From Plantibacter sp050587525 (GTDB lineage: Bacteria; Actinomycetota; Actinomycetes; Actinomycetales; Microbacteriaceae): a stretch of 64,000 bases of DNA. The stretch lies in NCBI RefSeq assembly GCF_050587525.1, contig NZ_JBOBFT010000005.1, positions 62,001 to 126,000 on the forward strand, read 5' to 3'. Positions within the stretch are counted from its first letter, which is position 1. Every line of letters begins with the position of its first letter. Shown here one piece after another: positions 53,454-61,623 of this stretch. The notes beneath the pieces are model-generated. The model made no database searches. It was given only the letters and a program-made list of their open reading frames with translations, and was not told where the DNA came from. A program made the position numbers and the translations under genes.

Positions 53454-54065
53454 ATGACTGTTGCATTCCTCCTCACTACCCTGGTCATCGTCGCCACTCC
53501 AGGCACCGGTGCGCTGTACACGATCGCCGCGGGCATCTCTCGTGGGACCAAGGCCAGCTTCGTGGCTGCCATCGGCTGCACCCTTGGGGTGATTCCGCAC
53601 ATGGTCGCTGCGATCACCGGTCTGGCAGCGCTTCTCAACGCGAGCGCGATCGCGTTCCAGAGCATCAAGTACCTCGGGGTCGCCTACCTCCTGTTCCTCG
53701 CCTGGCAGACCTGGCGGGACAAGTCCCCCATGGACGCTGACGAGCAGACGGCGCCGGCGTCATCCTGGCGGGTCATCCGGTCCGCGATCCTCATCAACGT
53801 GCTGAATCCGAAGCTGACGATCTTCTTCTTCGCGTTCCTCCCGCAGTTCGTGCACGCGAATGAGCCCAACGCGTGGCTCCACATGGGTGGGCTCAGCCTC
53901 GTCTTCATGGCGATGACACTCGTCGTGTTCGCTCTGTACGGAGTCTTCGCGTCGGCCATGCGCGCTTCGGTGATCAGTCGGCCCCGAGTCGTCACCTGGA
54001 TGCGTCGGACGTTCGCCGCGACCTACGTCCTCCTCGCTGGTCGGCTGGCTCTCCAGGAGCGATGA
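53454..54065 (+). CDS. LysE family translocator
   Basis: This 203-residue amino-acid exporter-like protein has about six helices. The N-terminal TPGTGALYTIAAGISRGTKASFVAAIGCTLG carries the family's conserved Pro-Gly region, and NVLNPKLTIFFFAFLPQFV the second signature. It probably exports an amino acid or homoserine lactone. The ATG at 53454 has GGAG five bases before it. Confidence 0.9.
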   Translation: MTVAFLLTTLVIVATPGTGALYTIAAGISRGTKASFVAAIGCTLGVIPHMVAAITGLAALLNASAIAFQSIKYLGVAYLLFLAWQTWRDKSPMDADEQTAPASSWRVIRSAILINVLNPKLTIFFFAFLPQFVHANEPNAWLHMGGLSLVFMAMTLVVFALYGVFASAMRASVISRPRVVTWMRRTFAATYVLLAGRLALQER

Positions 54066-54474
54066 CCGTCGCCCTCGTGTGGGCTCCGTACCGAGCGGCG
54101 CACACGACAGCGGCGTGTGAGCAGGCGGCGATCGCTGTCCAGCGGCGCGGGTGACCGATCTGAGTGCGAGGCGGCGGGCTCGGTCTGATCCGAACCTGCC
54201 GCCTCCGGATGCCGTGAGCGTTTTCGACCGCGCAGTGCGTGCCCTCGAGGCATCGCTCGAGTCGACTCTCAGAAGTTCCCGCCATCCGATGTGATCAGCC
54301 TAGATCGACACCCGTTGCCGATGACGACGCTTGAACCGCAGTCGACGCTGTGCTACTCGCTGACATCGCTGTCCGCCGGTCGTGGGCCGTTCAGCGTTCA
54401 GCCGGCATTGAGCCGCTCAGCGATCGATCTCACCGGATCCCTGACGATGCGTCTGCCGGCGACGACGGTGAGGT
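54066..54474. other. Intergenic stretch with only weak small-ORF candidates
   Basis: This 409-bp stretch holds no gene I can support strongly. A 30-codon frame starts in an ATGA overlap with lysE (54062-54154), and a 47-codon frame follows in GTGA overlap (54151-54294). From 54295 to 54474 I see no signal beyond the presumed promoter of the next gene. Confidence 0.4.
54151..54294 (+). CDS. Possible small protein, unknown
   Basis: GTG at 54151 opens a 47-codon frame. The product begins VTDLSARRRARSDP and continues into a likely amphipathic helix (VFDRAVRALEASLESTL). The GTG overlaps the stop of an even shorter frame attached to lysE. Codon use is moderately GC-rich in third position. There is no Shine-Dalgarno of note. 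It could be a spurious frame. Confidence 0.3.
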   Translation: MTDLSARRRARSDPNLPPPDAVSVFDRAVRALEASLESTLRSSRHPM

Positions 54475-54729
54475 ATGGGATTTCGGGAGTGGGACGAAGT
54501 CGCCTGGCTCGACCGGTTGAACGATTGGCTGCGGGCGCATCGGGCCGTGTACGTCGTGAGTGTGACGATCGTTGCGCTCGTCGTGTTCGGTGTGGACTTC
54601 TCCTCGACGCCGGCCGCGGTGCGATCGGCTCTGATGCTCGCCGTGCTCGTGGCCGCTCTCGTCGTTGCGGTCACGCAGCTCGTGCGCGGTTCTCATCGCA
54701 GCGACCGCTCACGTGACGAGCCGTCCTGA
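54475..54729 (+). CDS. Small membrane protein, unknown function
   Basis: This 84-residue protein begins MGFREWDEVAWLDRLNDWLRAH, an amphipathic helix, and has two hydrophobic segments (VYVVSVTIVALVVFGVDF and LMLAVLVAALVVAVTQLV) before a basic-acidic tail. GTGAGG upstream may serve as ribosome site. No family is recognised. It is a short stand-alone gene upstream of the tRNA gene on the other strand. Confidence 0.65.
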   Translation: MGFREWDEVAWLDRLNDWLRAHRAVYVVSVTIVALVVFGVDFSSTPAAVRSALMLAVLVAALVVAVTQLVRGSHRSDRSRDEPS

Positions 54730-54821
54730 CGCACCGCGCATCCGCTGAGCTGCTGTTGTGAGGGACGGTCAGAGCCTCGTCGCTGCGGGCATCGGACCAT
54801 CGGTCATGTTGTGCGAAGGAG

Positions 54822-54895
54822 TACCCCCGGTGGGGTTCGAACCCACACTCGGGCGATTTTAAGTCGCCTGCCTCTGCCAGTTGGGCTACGGGGGC
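54822..54895 (-). tRNA. tRNA with UAA anticodon (Leu by anticodon), class I shape
   Basis: A 74-nt cloverleaf is seen on the minus strand. The acceptor stem is GCCCCCG/CGGGGGT (first pair G-U), the anticodon stem GGCGA/TCGCC has loop CTTAAAA (anticodon UAA), and the T arm GTGGG-TTCGAAC-CCCAC is perfect. The D stem is weak (three pairs). CCA is not encoded. The anticodon predicts leucine, but the variable region is only five bases (CGAGT), whereas tRNA-Leu normally has a long variable arm. Confidence 0.82.
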
Positions 54896-55008
54896 CCGCC
54901 CTCAATGCTATCGAGGCTCGGCAGCTGCTCGTGGCGACGGCGCGGGCTGCGACGGCGCGGTCGTTCGGCCCGTCGGAATCTGTGGGCATCATCGGAAGCG
55001 CACACCAC

Positions 55009-55056
55009 TTCGACGAGCTCAGTGACCGGGCCTCCCCGGTCCCTGAGCTTGTCGAA
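55009..55056. repeat. Dispersed-type hairpin repeat, unit 1
   Basis: The left arm TTCGACGAGCTCAGTGACCGGG pairs with the right arm containing CCCGGTCCCTGAGCTTGTC, with two mismatches and a four-base loop. The core CCCTGAGCTTGTCGAAGGG (55041-55059) is repeated at 55094-55112, 53 bp on. From memory, this core is common between genes in many high-GC bacteria; I could not check copies elsewhere. Confidence 0.75.
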
Positions 55057-55087
55057 GGGCCATGGTTCGTGGCTCCGCTGCCGACAC

Positions 55088-55112
55088 CCCGGTCCCTGAG
55101 CTTGTCGAAGGG
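55088..55112. repeat. Dispersed-type repeat, second copy (no partner arm)
   Basis: A direct copy of the right arm of the 55009-55056 hairpin, identical from CCCGGT through CCCTGAGCTTGTCGAAGGG. It lacks the left arm, so it looks like a truncated or half element 63 bp upstream of the stop of the DUF222 gene. Confidence 0.7.
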
Positions 55113-55174
55113 TGGGAGTTCACCAGAACAGAACGACCAACGCCTCGACATGCTCAGTGACCGGATCGGGAGGC

Positions 55175-56677
55175 TCATCCGACTGCATCGAGACGAATAC
55201 GACCACCTCGGCGGGGCGTGCGGGATCGATCCACGTGCGGTGGCGGTATGAACCAGGGAACCTGATCCCGGACCCGGATCTCCCACCCGTCGGCATGAAC
55301 ACGATGGTGATGGTGCGTGCACAACAGGATCCCGTTGTCGAGGTCCGTCGGACCTTCTCTGGACCACCATCGGAGGTGATGGGCCTCCGTGTACGAGGGC
55401 GGATGCGTGCAACCGGTCCACGCGCACCCACCGTCACGCTCGACGAGCGCGAGCTTCTGCGCCCGGCTGAACAATCGGCTCCCGTAGCCCAGATCCAACG
55501 GCTGCGACGCTCCACCGAGCACCATCGGGACGATCCTCGCGTCCACTGCCATCCGACGGGCCGTTCCGGCACTGATCGGCTGATCCATCCCATCGATCGT
55601 TGCCGTCCCGACGCCGTCGAGCAACGTCTGCAGATCCATCCGGACCACGACCGTCACCGGTGCCAACTCCAGCGCCGCGCCAGAACACCCGGCCGCGTGC
55701 CGGAACACGTCCACGAGCGCATCGGCGCGGCGCTGCTCCATCGTCCGCGGATCCGGCATCTCCGTGACCCCTGGCGCGGCCTCTCCTTCCGTTGCCGCCT
55801 CGACCTCGTGTTGCTCGGCTTCCCGGTGGACGAACCGTGGACGACGCAGTTCGCGGCCCACGATCCCATCGATGCCGCCCTGGACCCAAGCAGCGCTCTC
55901 CGGATCCAACCGCAGTCGAACGTCGAGAATGCCGCCCGGTCCAGTGCTGATCGTGCAGGAACGCCGTTGGCGTTGGAGCGCTTCACGTGGCTCCGTGCCG
56001 TCCTGGTCCAGCCGATCCCGAACCTGCCCGGCGATGTCCCGCACTTCGTGCAGCGGAGCGAACGCGCAGTGCTCCACGCAGATCCGCTCCCCCAGCGCCA
56101 GTTCCTCCACGCCGACCGCGTGCACCGTCTTCCGCAGCTCCCGAACGACGATCGCCGCACCGTCCAGTGTCAACCGTGACTGGGCAGGTGCCTCGGTGCC
56201 GTGCTCAGAGACGTCACTCCTCCGCTCGGGTTCGATCGCGGATGCGACCTCCGGGAACTCCGCGGGCACAACCTCACCGAGGAACGAGCGACGGGGCATC
56301 ACCGCAGTCCCGACCTCGCACAGCGCCTTCGCCTGCCCACGACTGACCCGCCACCGCTCCGACAGCAAGACCGCCGTCGATGCATGACCCTGTGACTTGG
56401 CCAAGCCGCTGTCACCCCGCTCTGGACCGGACCGGGAAGCGATCGCACCGGCCATGAGTGCCTTGCGTGCGTCGAGCGCCTGCTGGACGGCAGCGATGTC
56501 GTCGACCAGCGCGAGCAGACCTGCGTCCGACATCGACTCCAGCTGCTCAGTTGGCTCGGCTCCGCGTACAAACGGATCGATCCGCGCATCCCATTCGGTG
56601 CAGAGTCCGTCCACCGCCGCGCGCAGCCCCGTCAGAGCCGAGGGGACCTCGGAGGCGATGACGGGGTTGCTGGACAT
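55175..56677 (-). CDS. DUF222 domain protein with C-terminal HNH nuclease motif
   Basis: This 500-residue protein belongs to the DUF222/13E12 repeat family, which is abundant in actinobacteria. DUF222 covers about residues 40-380, with VLLSERWRVSRGQAKALCEVG in its first third. The C-terminal HNH module is CAWTGCTHPPSYTEAHHL...NGILLCTHHHHRVHADGWEI, with the catalytic His pair and two Cys metal ligands. Such genes often act as mobile or selfish nucleases and tend to sit with repeats, as here. Activity is inferred. Confidence 0.9.
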   Translation of the reverse strand: MSSNPVIASEVPSALTGLRAAVDGLCTEWDARIDPFVRGAEPTEQLESMSDAGLLALVDDIAAVQQALDARKALMAGAIASRSGPERGDSGLAKSQGHASTAVLLSERWRVSRGQAKALCEVGTAVMPRRSFLGEVVPAEFPEVASAIEPERRSDVSEHGTEAPAQSRLTLDGAAIVVRELRKTVHAVGVEELALGERICVEHCAFAPLHEVRDIAGQVRDRLDQDGTEPREALQRQRRSCTISTGPGGILDVRLRLDPESAAWVQGGIDGIVGRELRRPRFVHREAEQHEVEAATEGEAAPGVTEMPDPRTMEQRRADALVDVFRHAAGCSGAALELAPVTVVVRMDLQTLLDGVGTATIDGMDQPISAGTARRMAVDARIVPMVLGGASQPLDLGYGSRLFSRAQKLALVERDGGCAWTGCTHPPSYTEAHHLRWWSREGPTDLDNGILLCTHHHHRVHADGWEIRVRDQVPWFIPPPHVDRSRTPRRGGRIRLDAVG

Positions 56678-56859
56678 GGAACGATCATCGCATCGACCAC
56701 TGACACTGATGCTTGCGCAAAAAGGAGCGATGATCAGCTCTTTTACCCGTCACCCGTGGCCTAAGCCGGCTTCACGCAGGCGGCAGCTGCTGTGCATCGG
56801 CGAGCGAGTGACGGGCTTACCCCGCGAGCTCGCCCTCCTCCAAAGGAACGTCCCTGACG

Positions 56860-57201
56860 TCATAGGGTGGACTCGGGATCCTCCTCAGCGTCTGTCAGAT
56901 GTACCGCAAGCTCCCTCATCGTGCGGTCGAATGCGAGCTCCAAGTCGACACCGTGAGCGTCGGCGAGTGACAGAACCGACCAGAGGCAGTCGGCCAACTC
57001 GTGCGCGAGGGCTTCGTCGAGGCCGTTCCGTGTCCGCACTCCAGCTTTCCCTTGCACGAGCTTGGCCAGGTCGCCGACGTCGCCGACGAACCCGAGCATG
57101 AGCTCCTCCGCCGTCCATGCACGTCCGTACCGCGCTCGCTCGAGTCCTGCGTACTGCGCGCGAACCTCGCGCGCCCTCGTCGTCATCTCCTGGAAGTCCA
57201 T
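56860..57201 (-). CDS. MazG-like nucleotide pyrophosphohydrolase family protein
   Basis: This 113-residue all-alpha protein resembles MazG-related NTP pyrophosphohydrolases. The second metal motif HELADCLWSVL (ExxD) is intact. The first region, LGFVGDVGDLAKLVQGK, has DxxD instead of the usual ExxE. Members hydrolyse NTPs or dNTPs to monophosphates. The ATG at 57201 gives family length; a longer reading adds unrelated sequence. It is divergent from the phosphatase gene. Confidence 0.78.
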   Translation of the reverse strand: MDFQEMTTRAREVRAQYAGLERARYGRAWTAEELMLGFVGDVGDLAKLVQGKAGVRTRNGLDEALAHELADCLWSVLSLADAHGVDLELAFDRTMRELAVHLTDAEEDPESTL

Positions 57202-57294
57202 GCCCCAGTATCGCAATGCGGTCAAGAATGCGGGAGGAGCATGAACCGCACAACGACTCGGCGGACGTGTGCCGCCGTCCCCTAGAGTGAGGCG

Positions 57295-58032
57295 ATGCGA
57301 GACCTCGACTGGCAGGGCATCCACAACGTCCGTGATCTGGGGCAACTTCCCACCGCGCTGTCGGAGACCGGAGGAACCATCCCCGGACGAATCGCCCGCG
57401 GGCCACGACGCGAGCTCCTGACCGACACGGGGTGGCGGCAGGCCCGATCGTGGGGGCTGCAGACAGTCATCGATCTGCGCTGCGACGATGAAATCGGCCG
57501 GCGTCCAGCGGACCCGAGGGTCGATATCGCCAGCGAAGCCAGCGTAGCGATCATCGACGCCCCGACCGAGGACCACGACAACGCAGAGTTCCGCGAGACC
57601 TGCTTCCCGATCCTCGATTCTCCCGCCTACTGGGCGCACAACCTGCGGATCCTGCCCCATCTCGTCCGAACCACGTTCGAGCAGATCGCTACCGCCCGCA
57701 CCGGTATCCTCGTCCACTGCAGCGCAGGTCGCGATCGCACCGGGATGGTCAGCGCGCTCCTGCTCGGCAACGCTGGCGTCCCGCCGGACGTGGTCGCCGA
57801 GGACTACGCTCAATCAGTTCGAGCGATGGCGGGCGTCGCATCCCACGCACCGACCCACGACCGTCAGGCGACCTGGACGGCGAAAGAGGTCGAGACCTGG
57901 CTCGGAGAGACCGTGTGGATCGTGCGGCAGACCGCCGCTGCAACGGATGACGCGTTCGACACCATCGGGCTGGCGGCTCCGGTTCGCGCGCGTCTCAGGG
58001 CACTCCTCACGCGGGTCCGGCAGGATGACTGA
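57295..58032 (+). CDS. Tyrosine phosphatase family protein (DSP/PtpB-like)
   Basis: This 245-residue phosphatase has the CX5R loop HCSAGRDRTG, with nucleophile Cys142 and Arg148. The N-terminal NVRDLGQLPT and VIDLRCDDEI match bacterial PtpB-like phosphatases that act on phosphotyrosine or phosphoinositides. No signal peptide is seen. It converges on the ndh gene across a terminator. The physiological substrate is unknown. Confidence 0.92.
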   Translation: MRDLDWQGIHNVRDLGQLPTALSETGGTIPGRIARGPRRELLTDTGWRQARSWGLQTVIDLRCDDEIGRRPADPRVDIASEASVAIIDAPTEDHDNAEFRETCFPILDSPAYWAHNLRILPHLVRTTFEQIATARTGILVHCSAGRDRTGMVSALLLGNAGVPPDVVAEDYAQSVRAMAGVASHAPTHDRQATWTAKEVETWLGETVWIVRQTAAATDDAFDTIGLAAPVRARLRALLTRVRQDD

Positions 58033-58076
58033 CCGAACGACATCGGGCAGGCTCAGCGACCGAACATGGAAACACG

Positions 58077-58110
58077 AAACGGCGCCCGTGGATGACCACG
58101 GACGCCGTTT
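58077..58110. terminator. Bidirectional terminator between phosphatase and ndh genes
   Basis: AAACGGCG/CGCCGTTT and CCGTGG/CCACGG form a 15-bp stem with one mismatch and a four-base loop. It lies between converging stops. Confidence 0.85.
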
Positions 58111-58130
58111 CGGACAGCGAAAGCTGCGGA

Positions 58131-59723
58131 CTACTTGTTGGCGCCGACCGACTCGGCGGGGTTCGCGACAGCGTCCTCGGGTGCGGCACCCGACCCAGCA
58201 GCCTCACCAGCGGGAGCAGCAGCGTCAGCCGGAGCCGCCTCGGCAGCAGCGTCAGCGGCTGCGACCTTCGGCTTGGGCGTGCGCTTGACGGGAGCCTTGC
58301 GAGCGGGCTTCGCAGCCGCGGCAGGCTTCTCGGCCACTGCAGCAGCACCAGCGACACCGGCTGCAGCAGCCGGAGCTACAGCAGCAGGCGCAGCCTCAGC
58401 CGGCGGCTTCGGACGCGAAGCGAACTCCTCGAATACCTTGCGCGGCGTCTGGCGAGCCTCGAGCGACACGATGTCGCGACCCAGCCAGAAGTTGTTCCAC
58501 CAGCCCCAGAACACGCGGAACTTGCGCTCGAAGGACGGCATGGCGAGACCGTGGTAGCCACGGTGCGCGATCCAGGCCGGGAAGCCCGTGATCGCGATCT
58601 TGCCGGACTGGAAGACACCGATGCCGATGCCGAGACCAGCGACGGCGCCCAGGTTCTTGTGGACGTACTGCTTGGTCTCTTCACCACGGAGGACGGCGAG
58701 GATGTTCTTCGCGAGCAGCTTGCCCTGACGGACGGCGTGCTGTGCGTTCGGAACGCAGTAGCCGCCGACGCCACCACCGGTGAGGTCGGGGACGGCTGCG
58801 ACGTCGCCGGCAGCCCAAGCGCCTTCGACGAACTCCTCGTCGGTGCCGACACGGAGGTCAGCACGGGTCTTGATGCGACCGCGCTCCTCGACGGGCAGGT
58901 CGCCACCGCGGACGACACCCGGGTTCGCCATCACACCGGCGGTCCAGACGATGAGGTCGCTCTCGAACGACTCACCCGTCGACAGCTCGACGACGCCGCC
59001 GACAGCGGACTTCAGCTGCGTGTCGAGGTGCACGAGGGCACCGCGCTCTGCGAGGTTCTTGAGCACCCAGTGGCTCGTCTTCAGCGTGACCTCGGGCATG
59101 ATGCGCCCCATGGCCTCGATGAGGTGGAACGAGGTGTCCTCGAAGCTCAGCTGCGGGTAGAACTTGATGAGCGAGCTCGCGAACGAACGCAGCTCGGCGA
59201 AGACCTCGATGCCGGCGAAGCCGCCGCCGACGACCACGAAGGTCAGGAGGCGGTCGCGCTCGGGACCTGCGGGCAGGTTGGCGGCACGGTCGAAGTTGGT
59301 GAGCACGCGGTCGCGGATGGCGACGGCTTCCTCGATCGTCTTGAGGCCGATGGCCTCGTCGGCGACACCGGGGATGGGGAACGTGCGGGACACGGCACCG
59401 GCAGTGACGACGATCTGGTCGTACTCGATCTGCCAGGGCTCGCCGACGGGCGGCGTGATGGTCGCCGTCTTCTCAGCGTGGTTGATGCCGGTGACCTTCG
59501 CCGTGATGACGTTGGTCGACTTCAGGTGACGACGCTGCGCGACGACCGCGTGGCGCGGTTCGATGGACCCTGCAGCGACCTCGGGGAGGAACGGCTGGTA
59601 GGTCATGTAGGGCAGCGGGTCAACGATGGTGACCTCGGCCTCACCCTTGCGAAGCCGCTTTTCGAGCTTCCATGCGGTGTAGAACCCGGCGTAACCACCA
59701 CCGACGATCAGAATTTTGGGCAC
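58131..59723 (-). CDS. ndh: Type II NADH:quinone oxidoreductase with Ala/Lys-rich C-terminal tail
   Basis: This 530-residue flavoprotein has two Rossmann motifs, IVGGGYAGFYTAWKLE (FAD) and VVVGGGFAGIEVFAELR (NADH). AWAAGDVAAV and the C-terminal WIAHRGYHG complete an NDH-2 fold that passes electrons from NADH to quinone without pumping protons. Residues about 430-530 are almost only Ala, Pro, Lys and Glu, predicted disordered, and not part of the catalytic family. It is a peripheral membrane enzyme; the tail could aid membrane or protein contact (inference). Confidence 0.93.
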   Translation of the reverse strand: MPKILIVGGGYAGFYTAWKLEKRLRKGEAEVTIVDPLPYMTYQPFLPEVAAGSIEPRHAVVAQRRHLKSTNVITAKVTGINHAEKTATITPPVGEPWQIEYDQIVVTAGAVSRTFPIPGVADEAIGLKTIEEAVAIRDRVLTNFDRAANLPAGPERDRLLTFVVVGGGFAGIEVFAELRSFASSLIKFYPQLSFEDTSFHLIEAMGRIMPEVTLKTSHWVLKNLAERGALVHLDTQLKSAVGGVVELSTGESFESDLIVWTAGVMANPGVVRGGDLPVEERGRIKTRADLRVGTDEEFVEGAWAAGDVAAVPDLTGGGVGGYCVPNAQHAVRQGKLLAKNILAVLRGEETKQYVHKNLGAVAGLGIGIGVFQSGKIAITGFPAWIAHRGYHGLAMPSFERKFRVFWGWWNNFWLGRDIVSLEARQTPRKVFEEFASRPKPPAEAAPAAVAPAAAAGVAGAAAVAEKPAAAAKPARKAPVKRTPKPKVAAADAAAEAAPADAAAPAGEAAGSGAAPEDAVANPAESVGANK

Positions 59724-59766
59724 GACGGACGATCTCCTACGTAGACACTAGATGTTCGGAAGGGCG

Positions 59767-61125
59767 TCACTTTCGTAGCACCCGCTTGAAATGCCTGGTA
59801 GCGCCGATGGCACCGAGCGTTACAAGGCTACCAGTTCCGAGGAGCAGGGCGAGCGGCAGGGACACGTACATCAACGACTCCGGTGTCGGCAGGAACGGAT
59901 TGGCCTGCACGATGACCGATTGCGCCGGTGGGACGGCGGGCGGCGGCGGAGCCGTCGTCGGTGTGTTCTGCGGGTGGTCCGGTGTCTGCTCGGCCCGCCG
60001 GTAGAGGGTGATCCAGTCGCTCAACTGCTGTGCCGGCGTCGTCGTCGCGGGTCCCACATCGGCCGTGACGGCCTTCGCAGCATCGATCAACCCGTAGCCG
60101 TAGATGGGGCTCGGCGTGCTGGATCCGGCCGCTTTCGCCGTCGCCGTGACGCGCTGCATCACATCGGCCGCACTGAGTTCTGGATGAGCGGAGCGCACGA
60201 GGGCGACGAGGCCGGACACGATGGGCGCCGCGCCGCTCGTGCCCTGCCACATGACGTAGCCGCCCTCCGGAGTGACGCCGACGAGCTGCTCGCTCGGCGC
60301 GGACACGGCGATCGTGATGCCCTGACTCGACGCATCGAAGCTCGCACTGCCGGACCGGTCGACGCCCGCGACGGTGAGCACGCCGGGGATCGTGGCCGGA
60401 GCACCGACCTCGGTCGTCCCGCTCCCCCGGTTTCCTGCAGCCGCCACGACGACGACATCGTGCTGGAACGCGTACAGGAACGCACTGTCCCAGCTCTCCG
60501 GCCAGTCGAGGCTGTTGCGTGTGAGCGACATGTTGATGACGTCGGCACCGTTGTCGACGGCCCAGCGGACGGCTTCGGCGATCTGGTCGTCCCACGGTGT
60601 GACGCTCGACCCGTCCGCACCGAAACCGACGGAGATCGAGAGCAGCGACGCCTCCGGGGCGACGCCGATCACGCCGGCACCCGGGCTGCGACCGCGACCG
60701 GCGATCATCGATGCGACGAGCGTTCCGTGGTTGCTGCCCTCGGCACCGACCGGTTTGCGGCCGTCTGGACTCCCGAGCCCCGAGACGTCCGTTCCGCCGA
60801 CGACGGCGCCGTTCAATTCGGCTGGACCACTCGCGATCCCCGTGTCGATGACGGCGACGGTGACACCGGCTCCCTTCGTCGTGTTCCAGGCCTGCGTGAA
60901 CCCGTAGTCGTTCAACCAGTACTGCATGTCCCGGACGGTGTCCGCGTGCGCCGGACTCGCGACGGAGCCGAAGACGAGCACGGCCAACGCTCCCGCCACG
61001 ACGCGCGCGACGATGCCTCGGCCACGCGCCCCCACGCGTGATCCGCCGGTCCTCCTCGCCCCCGCGAGCCGCTCGGATGTGCGGCGCGGGGCGGTCAGCT
61101 GGTCGACACCCCGTAGTCGGCGCAT
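59767..61125 (-). CDS. Membrane-anchored subtilisin-like serine protease (S8, mycosin-like)
   Basis: This 452-residue protease has a secretion signal (long basic n-region, hydrophobic 41-54, cleavage near AHA-DT at 61). The catalytic triad is Asp94 (VIDTGI), His133 (SNHGTLVASM) and Ser297 (QGTSGAAP), with oxyanion Asn232. A Pro-rich linker and C-terminal helix (SLPLALLLGTGSLVTLGAIG) anchor it outside the membrane, as in type VII secretion mycosins. No ESX genes are visible beside it. The ATG at 61125 overlaps the DUF501 3' end. Confidence 0.9.
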   Translation of the reverse strand: MRRLRGVDQLTAPRRTSERLAGARRTGGSRVGARGRGIVARVVAGALAVLVFGSVASPAHADTVRDMQYWLNDYGFTQAWNTTKGAGVTVAVIDTGIASGPAELNGAVVGGTDVSGLGSPDGRKPVGAEGSNHGTLVASMIAGRGRSPGAGVIGVAPEASLLSISVGFGADGSSVTPWDDQIAEAVRWAVDNGADVINMSLTRNSLDWPESWDSAFLYAFQHDVVVVAAAGNRGSGTTEVGAPATIPGVLTVAGVDRSGSASFDASSQGITIAVSAPSEQLVGVTPEGGYVMWQGTSGAAPIVSGLVALVRSAHPELSAADVMQRVTATAKAAGSSTPSPIYGYGLIDAAKAVTADVGPATTTPAQQLSDWITLYRRAEQTPDHPQNTPTTAPPPPAVPPAQSVIVQANPFLPTPESLMYVSLPLALLLGTGSLVTLGAIGATRHFKRVLRK

Positions 61126-61616
61126 GCGCACACCTCTGGACTCCACGTGGCTCGTTCGAGGGCGAGATCGCCGATCGGGTTGACGCCGGGCCCGGCCGCG
61201 AGCGTGTGCCCGACGAGGGCGTGCAGGCACTTCACTCGCGTCGGCATGCCGCCGGCGGAGATGCCGTCGATCTCCTCGACGGTCGCGATCGACGTGCGAT
61301 CGGCCAGGTACGCCTGGTGCGCGACGCCGTACTGGGCGAGGAGCGCTTCGTCCTCCTGCAGGAGGTCGTTGTACTCGTTCATGACCTGGGTAGCCTCGAG
61401 CGACGACACGGCGGCCGTCGCGGCCGGGTGCGTCAGGTAGTAGAACGTGGGGAACGGGGTGCCGTCCGCGAGGCGCGGAGCTGTGGAGACGACGGTCGGG
61501 GCACCGCAGACGCAGCGTGCGGCGATGCCGACGACGTCGCGTGCCGGGCGTCCGAGCTGGGCCGAAACGATCGCGACGTCCTGCTCGCTCACCGGGCCGA
61601 AAGGTGGGGTGGTCAT
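61095..61616 (-). CDS. DUF501 family protein
   Basis: This 173-residue protein has three or more conserved Cys (ARCVCGAP near the start, VKCLHALVGHTLAAG, and VCACADYGV at the end), as in actinobacterial DUF501. It has no membrane segment. DUF501 genes commonly sit between the divIC-like gene and other housekeeping genes beside enolase. The function is unknown. It follows the DivIC-like gene by seven bases. Confidence 0.9.
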   Translation of the reverse strand: MTTPPFGPVSEQDVAIVSAQLGRPARDVVGIAARCVCGAPTVVSTAPRLADGTPFPTFYYLTHPAATAAVSSLEATQVMNEYNDLLQEDEALLAQYGVAHQAYLADRTSIATVEEIDGISAGGMPTRVKCLHALVGHTLAAGPGVNPIGDLALERATWSPEVCACADYGVSTS

Positions 61617-61623
61617 AGGACCA

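Noticed and set aside
59767..61125. Type VII (ESX) secretion locus around the mycosin-like protease
   Set aside because: No EccB/C/D, WxG100 or PE/PPE-like genes are present in the window; only the protease resembles that system.
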